In this document: piece after piece, positions 1-5,507 of the stretch
Layout of the letters: every line of letters begins with the position of its first letter
How positions within the stretch are numbered: the first letter of the stretch is position 1
Assembly: GCA_910578965.1 (NCBI GenBank)
Contig: CAJTSP010000127.1
Span: forward strand, 1-7,761
DNA from: an uncultured Oscillospiraceae bacterium
GTDB taxonomy: Bacteria > Bacillota > Clostridia > Oscillospirales > Ruminococcaceae
Length of the DNA stretch: 7,761 nt
Reading direction: 5' to 3'
Position numbers and translations under genes: made by a program
The notes under the pieces: model-generated
What the model was told of the DNA's origin: nothing
What the model saw: the letters and a program-made list of their open reading frames with translations, nothing else
Database searches by the model: none

Positions 1-1632
1 GTGCTGGGGCTTGTGCCCAAGACCTTTTTGCCCAACTACGCCGAATTTTACGAAAAACGCTGGTTCACCCCCGCGCCCGAGGGAGTGCGCGAGATTGCCT
101 GCCTGGGCGGCACGGCGCCCTTTGGCACAAGGCTTTTGTTCCAGTGCAGGCAACTGCCCGCCTTTTGCCTGGCAGCAGAGATCTGCGAGGACCTGTGGGC
201 CCCGCAGCCGCCCAGCACCGCCCACGCCCTGGCCGGGGCCACCCTGATTGCCAACCTCTCGGCCAGCGACGAAACGGCCGGCAAGGCCGAGTACCGGCAG
301 GAGCTGGTACGGGGGCAATCGGCCCGGCTTTTGTGCGGGTACCTGTACGCCGACGCGGGGCAGGGGGAATCCAGCACCGACATGGTGTTTGCCGCCCATA
401 ACCTGATGGCCGAAAACGGCCGGCTGCTGGCCGAGAGCGAGCCCTTTGGGGCGGGGCGCTGCGTGACCGAATTTGACCTTGAGCGGCTGGCCGGCGAACG
501 GATGCGCAACACCAGCTTTACCCCCTGCGCCGATGGGTACACCCTTGTGCCCTTTTCGCTGGCGCCCTGGGATACCCGGCTGACCCGGCCGGTCTCCCCT
601 ACCCCCTTTTTGCCGCCAGAGGGAGCCGAGCGCGCCGCACGCTGCGAGCGCATCCTGACCATGCAGGCCGCCGGCCTTGCCCGGCGGCTGGCCCACACCG
701 GGGCCAAAAAGGCGGTGGTGGGCATTTCGGGCGGGCTGGACTCCTGCCTGGCGCTGCTGGTGGCGGTGCGGGCGATGGAGCGGCTGGGCCGCCCGGCCGC
801 CGACGTGCTGGCCGTGACCATGCCCTGCTTTGGCACCACCAAGCGCACCCGCTCGAACGCCGAGCTGCTTTGCAGGGAGCTGGGGGTGGAGTTCCGGCAG
901 ATCGACATCACCGGCACGGTGCGCAGCCATTTTGCCGACATTGGCCAGCCGGAGGACCAGTATGACCTGACCTTTGAGAACAGTCAGGCCCGGGTGCGCA
1001 CCCTGGAGCTGATGGATCTTGCGGGCCGCGAAAACGGCCTTGTGGTGGGCACCGGCGATCTAAGCGAGCTGGCGCTGGGCTGGGCCACCTACAACGGCGA
1101 CCACATGAGCATGTACGGGGTAAACGCCGGGGTGCCCAAAACCTTAGTGCGCCACATTGTGCAGTATGAGGCCGGCCGGGCCGGCGAGGGGGCGCTACAA
1201 AGGGTGCTGCTGGATATTTTAGACACGCCGGTAAGTCCCGAGCTGCTGCCCGCCGCCGAGGACGGCGGCCCCGGCCAGCAGACCGAGCAGTTGGTGGGCC
1301 CTTATGAGCTGCACGATTTTTACCTTTACTACGCTTTGCGCTTTGGGTTTGGGCCGGGCAAAATTTTGCGGCTGGCCCAGGCCGCCTTTGCGGGCCGCTA
1401 CCCGGACGAGGTGCTGATGCACTGGTTGCAAAACTTTTACCGCCGCTTTTTTGCCCAGCAGTTTAAGCGCAGTTGCCTGCCGGACGGGCCCAAGATCGGC
1501 TCGGTGACCCTTTCGCCCCGGGGCGACTGGCGGATGCCCAGCGACGCTTCGGCCGCGCTCTGGCTGGCCGAGGTGGACGGGCTGCGCGAAACCGTTGCCA
1601 AAAAAGCGCAGATGAACCTGCCCAACCCATAA
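1..1632 (+). CDS. nadE: Glutamine-dependent NAD+ synthetase, 5'-truncated by the window
   Basis: Makes NAD+ from deamido-NAD+ (nicotinate adenine dinucleotide) and ATP in the cytoplasm, using ammonia released from glutamine by its own nitrilase-type domain. The visible part is 543 residues. Residues 1-195 are the glutaminase domain: K7 in VPKTFLPNY and C62 in EICEDLW are the catalytic Lys and Cys. Their 55-residue spacing matches K121/C176 of the Mycobacterium tuberculosis enzyme. The third catalytic residue, a Glu, should lie in the roughly 100-115 N-terminal residues missing to the left. The synthetase domain follows, with the PP-loop SGGLDS (243-248), TGDLSELALGW (351-361), YNGDHMSMYGVNAGVPK (364-380) and the C-terminal ELHDFYLYY helix (436-444). 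The GTG at base 1 is an internal Val codon, not the start, because the family begins well upstream. The TAA stop is intact. The MATE gene follows 17 bases later, suggesting co-transcription. Identification is secure; only the 5' end is unknown. Confidence 0.96.
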   Translation: MLGLVPKTFLPNYAEFYEKRWFTPAPEGVREIACLGGTAPFGTRLLFQCRQLPAFCLAAEICEDLWAPQPPSTAHALAGATLIANLSASDETAGKAEYRQELVRGQSARLLCGYLYADAGQGESSTDMVFAAHNLMAENGRLLAESEPFGAGRCVTEFDLERLAGERMRNTSFTPCADGYTLVPFSLAPWDTRLTRPVSPTPFLPPEGAERAARCERILTMQAAGLARRLAHTGAKKAVVGISGGLDSCLALLVAVRAMERLGRPAADVLAVTMPCFGTTKRTRSNAELLCRELGVEFRQIDITGTVRSHFADIGQPEDQYDLTFENSQARVRTLELMDLAGRENGLVVGTGDLSELALGWATYNGDHMSMYGVNAGVPKTLVRHIVQYEAGRAGEGALQRVLLDILDTPVSPELLPAAEDGGPGQQTEQLVGPYELHDFYLYYALRFGFGPGKILRLAQAAFAGRYPDEVLMHWLQNFYRRFFAQQFKRSCLPDGPKIGSVTLSPRGDWRMPSDASAALWLAEVDGLRETVAKKAQMNLPNP

Positions 1633-1635
1633 AAA

Positions 1636-1641
1636 AGGAGG
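1636..1641 (+). promoter_or_regulatory. Ribosome binding site that fixes the MATE start
   Basis: A perfect AGGAGG lies just after the nadE stop. The in-frame TTG at 1650 is 8 bases downstream, a good spacing, and the GTG at 1653 is 11 bases downstream. The same frame stays open upstream to 1473, inside nadE, but that stretch is a shadow of nadE and has no transporter similarity. The site therefore argues for initiation at TTG 1650, with GTG 1653 as the alternative. Confidence 0.8.
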
Positions 1642-1649
1642 TGCCGGCC

Positions 1650-3101
1650 TTGGTGGATACCCGGCAGGAAACGCCCATCCCGGCAGGGCTTTGGGAGCGG
1701 GTGCTGCGGCGCGCTTTTCCGGTAAAACGTGCGCTGCGGGGCATGGAGCCCTGCGGCGAACTGCCCAGCCAGCACCGGCTGCTGGCGCATGCTTTCAAAA
1801 TTGCCTGGCCCAGCACCCTCGAGAGCTTTTTAGTGGCGCTGGTATCGGTGGTGGACACCATTATGGTAGGAAAGCTTGGGGCCAGCGCCATTGCGGCGGT
1901 GGGGCTTACCAACCAGCCCAAGTTTGTGGGGCTGGCGGTATTCTTGTCCCTCAACGTGGCGGTAAGCGCCATTGTGGCCCGCCGCAAAGGCGAGGGCGAC
2001 CGCGAAGGGGCCAACCGGGTGCTGGTGCAGGCCATGCTGCTGGTGGCCGGGCTGACCCTTTTGATCAGCAGCCTGTTTGTGGCCTTTGCCGAGCCTATCC
2101 TGCGGCTGGCCGGCTCCAATGAGGACACCCACCTGCTTGCGGCCTCGTATTTCCGCATTATTATGGGCGGTATGTTTTTTAACGTGATGAGCCTGGTCAT
2201 CAACGCGGCCCAGCGGGGCTGCGGCAACACCCGGATCGCCCTGCGCACCAACGTGACCTCCAACCTTGTCAATATCGTGCTGAACTACCTGCTCATCGAG
2301 GGACATTTTGGTTTTCCGGCGCTGGGGGTGCGGGGCGCGGCCCTGGCCACCGTGTGCGGCACGGTGGTGGCGCTGGTGATGTCGGTGTGCTCGGTTCTGC
2401 ACCCGGAGGGCTTTTTGTACCTGTTCGCGCCCGCAAACCGCCTGCGGTTTGACCGGCGCACCCTTGCCACCATTGGGAGTATTGGCAGCGCCACCCTGGC
2501 CGAGCAGTTGTTTTTACGCTTTGGGTTTTTGACCTATGCCATGATGGTGGCCCGGCTTGGCACCAACGCCTTTGCCGCCCACCAGATCGGCATGAACATT
2601 ATTACCATATCCTTTTCGTTTGGGGACGGCCTGTCCATTGCGTCGGTAGCGCTGGTGGGCCAGAGCCTGGGCGAAAAACGGCCGGACCTTGCCCGCATCT
2701 ATGGCAGCTACTGCCAGCGGATGGGTCTTCTCTGCTCTACCCTCCTGGCTGCCGTCTACCTGTTTTTTGGGCTGGAAATATTCGGCTTTTTTACCGCCGA
2801 AGCGCCCGTGCTGGCGCACGGCGGGATGATTATGCGGCTGGCCTGCATCGTTGTGTACACTCAAATTTCGCAGGTAATTTTCAGCGGTGGGCTGCGCGGG
2901 GCGGGCGACACCAAATATGTGGCAATGGTGGGGCTGGTGAGCGTGGCGATCTTCCGGCCGCTGAGCGGCTGGGTGTTTATCTACGCGCTAAATATGGGCC
3001 TCCTGGGCGCCTGGCTGGGCCTGCTGCTGGATCAAAGCATCCGGCTGGCGCTGACCTTTATGCGCTTTCGCAGCGGCAGATGGATGAAAATCAAGATATA
3101 A
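1650..3101 (+). CDS. MATE-family multidrug/cation efflux transporter
   Basis: An inner-membrane antiporter of the MATE (NorM/DinF-like) family, expected to export organic cations or drugs in exchange for Na+ or H+; the substrate cannot be read from sequence. From the TTG start it is 483 residues, slightly longer than the usual 440-460 because of a roughly 45-residue charged, presumably cytoplasmic, N-terminal tail. The membrane part begins near residue 48 with the family pattern WPSTLESFLVALVSVVDT (53-70) and IMVGKLGASAIAAVGL (71-86). Further family signatures are QRGCGNTRIALRTNV (188-202), the repeat-two equivalent of helix 1 around 281-312 ending AARLG..AFAAHQIG, and GDGLSIASVALVGQSLG (325-341). 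About twelve hydrophobic segments are present, in two six-helix halves. It lies 17 bases after nadE with its own strong ribosome binding site. No T-rich terminator follows on this strand. Family assignment is firm; the subfamily is not resolved. Confidence 0.93.
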   Translation: MVDTRQETPIPAGLWERVLRRAFPVKRALRGMEPCGELPSQHRLLAHAFKIAWPSTLESFLVALVSVVDTIMVGKLGASAIAAVGLTNQPKFVGLAVFLSLNVAVSAIVARRKGEGDREGANRVLVQAMLLVAGLTLLISSLFVAFAEPILRLAGSNEDTHLLAASYFRIIMGGMFFNVMSLVINAAQRGCGNTRIALRTNVTSNLVNIVLNYLLIEGHFGFPALGVRGAALATVCGTVVALVMSVCSVLHPEGFLYLFAPANRLRFDRRTLATIGSIGSATLAEQLFLRFGFLTYAMMVARLGTNAFAAHQIGMNIITISFSFGDGLSIASVALVGQSLGEKRPDLARIYGSYCQRMGLLCSTLLAAVYLFFGLEIFGFFTAEAPVLAHGGMIMRLACIVVYTQISQVIFSGGLRGAGDTKYVAMVGLVSVAIFRPLSGWVFIYALNMGLLGAWLGLLLDQSIRLALTFMRFRSGRWMKIKI

Positions 3102-3120
3102 GCCATAAAAGCCGGTACGC

Positions 3121-3150
3121 AAAAAAGCGGGGCCAAAACTCTTTTGCCCC
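3121..3150 (-). terminator. Intrinsic terminator facing the minus strand
   Basis: Read on the minus strand, GGGGCAAAA (3150 down to 3142) pairs with TTTTG plus CCCC (3138 to 3129) around a 3-base GAG loop with a single bulged G. It is followed by GC and six Ts (3126-3121). This is a textbook rho-independent terminator for minus-strand RNA. On the plus strand the same stem forms but is followed by CGGATATC, with no U-tract. It would therefore stop antisense transcripts entering the MATE gene rather than end the nadE-MATE message. No minus-strand gene lies immediately upstream of it. Confidence 0.5.
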
Positions 3151-3295
3151 CGGATATCGGCAATGGCTCCACAAAAGGATAACGGCAAAAATCCTGCAGT
3201 TTTTCGCTGGTTTTTGAGCCCTTTGCCTTTTATCCCGCCGCGGCCTTTGCCGGATAGCGCTGTTTTTGAAAAACCCCAAAAAGGAGAGTACGAGA

Positions 3296-4417
3296 ATGGA
3301 ACCAAAAAAACTGGGCTTTGGGCTGATGCGCCTGCCGCTGACCGATCCCAAAGATACCTCTAAAATCGATTACGAGGCGGTATGCCGGATGGCCGACCGG
3401 TTTTTGGCCGAAGGCTTTACTTACTTTGACACTGCCGCACCCTACCACGGCAAATTCAACAGCGAGCTTGCCTTTGGGGAATGCGTGGCCAAACGCTACC
3501 CGCGCGAGAGCTACCTCCTTGCCGACAAGCTGAGCTTTTTCCTGGTACAGCAGGCCGACCAGTTAGAGGGCTTTTTTGCCGGGCAGCTAAGGCGCTGCGG
3601 GGTGGAATATTTCGACTGCTACCTGCTGCACGCGATGGACGCCGAGCGGCTTGCCCTGGCCGAACGGATCGGCGCATTTGAGTTTGTGGCCCAAAAAAAG
3701 GCCGAGGGCAAAATCCGGCATGTCGGGTTTTCTTTCCACGATACGCCCGAGGTACTGGAGGATTTCCTCACCCGCCACCCCGAGATGGAGGTGGTGCAAC
3801 TGCAGTTGAACTACCTGGACTGGGAGGACCCCGAGGTGCAGGCCCGGCGGTGCTATGAGGTCTGCCGGCGGCACCATAAGCCGGTGATCGTGATGGAGCC
3901 GGTTAAAGGCGGGCTGCTGGCCAGCCTGCCCCAAAAGGCCGAGGCCCTGCTGAAAGGGGCCTCGCCGCAGGCCTCGGCAGCGTCCTGGGCGGTGCGCTTT
4001 GCGGCCTCGCTGGAGGGGGTGGCGATGGTGCTCTCCGGCATGGGCAGCGAAGAACAGATGGCGGATAACCTTGGGTACATGGGTGCGTTCCAGCCGCTGA
4101 GCAGCGCCGAACGGCGGCTGGTGGAGCAGGCGGCAGACATGATCCGGGACGCCGCCAGCATCCCCTGTACCGCCTGCCGCTACTGCGTGGACGGCTGCCC
4201 GCAGAAGATCGCTATCCCGGATATTTTTAAGCTGATAAACAAGATAAGCCGGTTTGGCGAGGGCCAACTGCCCGCCGCCAAAAAGAGCTATGCGCAGATG
4301 GCCCAGGGCCACGGCAAGGCCTCCGAGTGCCTCCGCTGCGGGCAGTGCGAAGCGGCATGCCCGCAGCACCTGCCGGTAATCGGGCATCTGGAGAATGCCG
4401 CGCTGGTGTTGGAATAA
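3296..4417 (+). CDS. Aldo/keto reductase with C-terminal 2x[4Fe-4S] ferredoxin domain
   Basis: A predicted cytoplasmic oxidoreductase of 373 residues. Residues 1-275 form the aldo/keto reductase TIM barrel: GLMRLPL near the N terminus and a complete catalytic tetrad D45 (FDTAAPY), Y50, K78 (LADKLS) and H112 (YLLHAMD). VGFSFHD (143-149) and MEPVKGG (200-206) are also typical. Residues 285-360 hold two cysteine clusters, C291/C294/C297/C301 followed by P, and C345/C348/C351/C355 followed by P, which should bind two [4Fe-4S] clusters as in bacterial ferredoxins. This fused architecture is known in anaerobes (the COG1453 type). It suggests electron exchange between a carbonyl/alcohol centre and ferredoxin, but the substrate is unknown. 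The start is the ATG preceded by AAGGAG (3281-3286) with a 9-base gap; an upstream in-frame TTG at 3266 lacks such a site. It stands 194 bases after the MATE gene. I see no convincing promoter, so either read-through or a weak promoter is possible. Confidence 0.93.
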   Translation: MEPKKLGFGLMRLPLTDPKDTSKIDYEAVCRMADRFLAEGFTYFDTAAPYHGKFNSELAFGECVAKRYPRESYLLADKLSFFLVQQADQLEGFFAGQLRRCGVEYFDCYLLHAMDAERLALAERIGAFEFVAQKKAEGKIRHVGFSFHDTPEVLEDFLTRHPEMEVVQLQLNYLDWEDPEVQARRCYEVCRRHHKPVIVMEPVKGGLLASLPQKAEALLKGASPQASAASWAVRFAASLEGVAMVLSGMGSEEQMADNLGYMGAFQPLSSAERRLVEQAADMIRDAASIPCTACRYCVDGCPQKIAIPDIFKLINKISRFGEGQLPAAKKSYAQMAQGHGKASECLRCGQCEAACPQHLPVIGHLENAALVLE

Positions 4418-4434
4418 GGCCCCCTAAGCGTCAA

Positions 4435-4450
4435 GCAAAAGCCCTTTTGC
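4435..4450. repeat. Near-perfect inverted repeat after the reductase gene
   Basis: GCAAAAG and CTTTTGC face each other across only two bases, giving a 6-7 bp stem 18 bases past the reductase stop. No T-tract follows on either strand, so it is a poor intrinsic terminator by itself. It may serve as a 3'-end stabilising hairpin. Its core resembles the stem at 3134-3146. Confidence 0.5.
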
Positions 4451-4552
4451 CCGGGCCCCCCGCCTTGATTTTGGGTTTGGCTGTCGGCCATGCCCGCAGC
4501 CGCTGCGCGTATGCCGGCGCCCTCCAGCCCAAAGGGGGATGTCTGGCAAGCC

Positions 4553-4582
4553 AAGCCCCGCAGGAAATGAGAGCGGCTTTTT
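4553..4582 (+). terminator. Weak terminator-like stem-loop
   Basis: AAGCC (4553-4557) can pair with GGCTT (4575-4579), with two further inner G-C pairs past a bulge and an 11-base A/G-rich loop. The stem runs directly into five Ts (4578-4582). The stem is short and imperfect, so this is only a candidate. Confidence 0.3.
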
Positions 4583-4614
4583 AGAAAAGGAAAAAAGGCA
4601 TCGTTAGGGCTTTC

Positions 4615-4634
4615 TGCCATAAACGGGCATTTTT
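4615..4634 (+). terminator. Weak terminator-like stem-loop
   Basis: TGCC (4615-4618) pairs with GGCA (4626-4629) over a 7-base loop and is followed directly by TTTTT (4630-4634). Four base pairs is short for an intrinsic terminator; it could act as a backup to the stem at 4645-4667. Confidence 0.25.
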
Positions 4635-4644
4635 GCGAAGTTTG

Positions 4645-4667
4645 CCGGGGCAAAGCGCCGGGTTTTT
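4645..4667 (+). terminator. Probable terminator of the reductase transcript
   Basis: CCGG (4645-4648) pairs with CCGG (4658-4661), continued inward past one G/G mismatch by GC/GC around an AAA loop. The stem is followed by G and five Ts (4663-4667). The orientation suits plus-strand RNA coming from the reductase gene about 230 bases upstream. On the minus strand the Ts become an upstream A-tract, so it would not act well for the opposing gene. Confidence 0.4.
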
Positions 4668-4687
4668 CAATGGGTGGCCTTGCCAAC

Positions 4688-4702
4688 AGCCCAAAAGGGG
4701 CT
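4688..4702. repeat. Stem-loop just past the YcxB-like gene
   Basis: AGCCC (4688-4692) and GGGCT (4698-4702) form a 5-bp stem with a 5-base loop, 15 bases downstream of the minus-strand stop. No T-run follows on the minus strand, so it may protect a 3' end but is not a convincing terminator. Confidence 0.35.
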
Positions 4703-4717
4703 TAAGCCGCGCATCGT

Positions 4718-5296
4718 TCAGGCCTTGCCGCGGCGGACGTGCAGCTTTTGAGGCGCAAGATGGGCAGCGATAAAGGCCCACAGCTCCTCGCCCGGCACGC
4801 TGGCCTGGCCGGCTGGCAGCAGGTAAGCGGCATTTTCGGCCGCGTATAGGTACACCGCCTCTTTGGTGCGCCAGGCGCCGTACACCTGCGGCCAAGGGGT
4901 AACGGCCTCCTCCCTTGGGGCCGTGGAAGCTGTACCGCTTTTGCCGGGCTGCGCGGGACGAAAGGATACCCCCTCTTCATCCAGCCGGATGGTGTATACA
5001 AGCTTTGGCTTTTCGAGCCCAAGCTGGTTGCCCTTTTGCTTGACCTCCTTAAAAAAATTGAGCAGATAGGCTGCGGGCAGCACAAGCCCTACCGCCAGCA
5101 GCACCCCGCCCAGCAGCGCGCCCTGGTTGCGGGCATTGCCAAAGGCAAAGCATACGCAGGCCGCGGCGATAAGCGGCCCGGAAAACAGACAGATACGCCG
5201 GAGGGTACCGCGGCGGAAAAAGGTATCAAACAGCGCAAAATCCTGAAAAGCGGCATTGTCCAGCCGGACGGGGATCAGGATGCTTTTTTCGACCAT
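4718..5296 (-). CDS. YcxB-like membrane protein of unknown function
   Basis: A 192-residue protein with two adjacent membrane helices (about 34-52 and 58-82), separated by a short NARNQ turn, and a C-terminal soluble domain from about 98. That domain resembles YcxB-like C-terminal domains: strands around KLVYTIRLDEEGVSF (98-112), the signature Trp and hydrophobic strand in PWPQVYGAWRTKEAVYLYA (134-152), then AAYLLPAGQ (156-164) and a final helix EELWAFIAAHL (170-180). A Gly/Ser/Thr/Pro-rich stretch at 114-128 looks like a flexible insertion. Function is unknown; both ends probably face the cytoplasm. The start is the ATG with AGGGGGA 7 bases upstream (5304-5310). The frame stays open further upstream, to 5464, but a promoter sits inside that stretch. 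It is divergent from the sensor kinase and convergent with the reductase. Confidence 0.8.
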   Translation of the reverse strand: MVEKSILIPVRLDNAAFQDFALFDTFFRRGTLRRICLFSGPLIAAACVCFAFGNARNQGALLGGVLLAVGLVLPAAYLLNFFKEVKQKGNQLGLEKPKLVYTIRLDEEGVSFRPAQPGKSGTASTAPREEAVTPWPQVYGAWRTKEAVYLYAAENAAYLLPAGQASVPGEELWAFIAAHLAPQKLHVRRGKA

Positions 5297-5356
5297 AGGC
5301 TTTTCCCCCTTGAGGCGGTACGCCCCGCCCTGATATTGGGCCGCCCAAAAGCCGCG

Positions 5357-5377
5357 CCTGCCAAAAGCAGCGGCAGG
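5357..5377. repeat. Perfect 6-bp stem-loop in the YcxB-like leader
   Basis: CCTGCC (5357-5362) and GGCAGG (5372-5377) are perfect inverted arms with a 9-base loop. The element lies in the roughly 100-base leader predicted for the minus-strand gene. On the plus strand the stem is followed by TTTT, a weak terminator-like arrangement pointing toward the kinase, and it could insulate against antisense transcription. Confidence 0.35.
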
Positions 5378-5406
5378 TTTTCCGGCAGCCTGCTGATGTT
5401 TGCTGC

Positions 5407-5435
5407 ATTGTAGCATACAGGAGCCAAAATTGCAA
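5407..5435 (-). promoter_or_regulatory. Sigma-A promoter for the YcxB-like gene
   Basis: On the minus strand, TTGCAA (5435-5430) is separated by exactly 17 bases from TACAAT (5412-5407). Both hexamers are close to the TTGACA/TATAAT consensus. Transcription would start near 5400, giving a leader of about 105 bases before the ATG at 5296. This is a relatively A/T-rich patch in GC-rich surroundings. Confidence 0.6.
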
Positions 5436-5448
5436 CCGGGCCGCCGCC

Positions 5449-5477
5449 TTGCGCCGTACAGCAAAGGGTGGTATCAT
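5449..5477 (+). promoter_or_regulatory. Sigma-A promoter for the sensor kinase operon
   Basis: TTGCGC (5449-5454), a 17-base spacer, then TATCAT (5472-5477, five of six matches to the -10 consensus). Transcription would start near 5484, about 24 bases before the GTG start, which leaves the ribosome binding site intact. The -35 box is only a partial match, which would suit a gene that needs activation. It is 13 bases from the opposing -35 box. Confidence 0.5.
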
Positions 5478-5507
5478 GAAAAAAAGCCTTGAGGGAGGGA
5501 AGCTGCC

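Larger units (their letters stand above)
4418..4717. other. Convergent intergenic region, no gene
   Basis: Exactly 300 bases lie between the stops of two converging genes. Open frames cross it on both strands, but they are Pro/Gly/Ala/Arg-rich, have no ribosome binding site and match no family I recognise. The sequence is instead rich in short inverted repeats: 4435-4450, 4553-4582, 4615-4634, 4645-4667 and 4688-4702. It most likely holds the transcription ends of both genes. Confidence 0.7.

Noticed and set aside
1..3. GTG at base 1 as the real nadE start
   Set aside because: It would remove the catalytic Glu and the first third of the nitrilase domain. The residues after it fit the middle of that domain, so the gene is cut by the window.
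48..941. Long minus-strand open frame opposite nadE
   Set aside because: Arg/Ser/Pro/Ala-rich translation with no family motif, lying opposite an unmistakable gene; a by-product of GC-rich codon use. The same holds for minus-strand frames at 1463-2272 and 3587-4387.
1473..1649. Upstream extension of the MATE frame into nadE
   Set aside because: The extension reads Arg/Ala-rich shadow sequence of nadE. The strong AGGAGG at 1636-1641 supports the later start.
3262..3274. GTTTTT-G-AAAAAC palindrome before the reductase start as a terminator or operator
   Set aside because: All-A/T arms with a 1-base centre cannot fold stably, and no second half-site or T-tract supports a regulatory role.
4288..4686. 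132-codon minus-strand frame across the convergent gap
   Set aside because: No ribosome binding site, low-complexity composition and overlap with the reductase Fe-S coding end. No recognisable domain.
5297..5464. N-terminal extension of the YcxB-like protein to an upstream start
   Set aside because: The extension contains the TTGCAA/TACAAT promoter, and a good ribosome binding site precedes the ATG at 5296.
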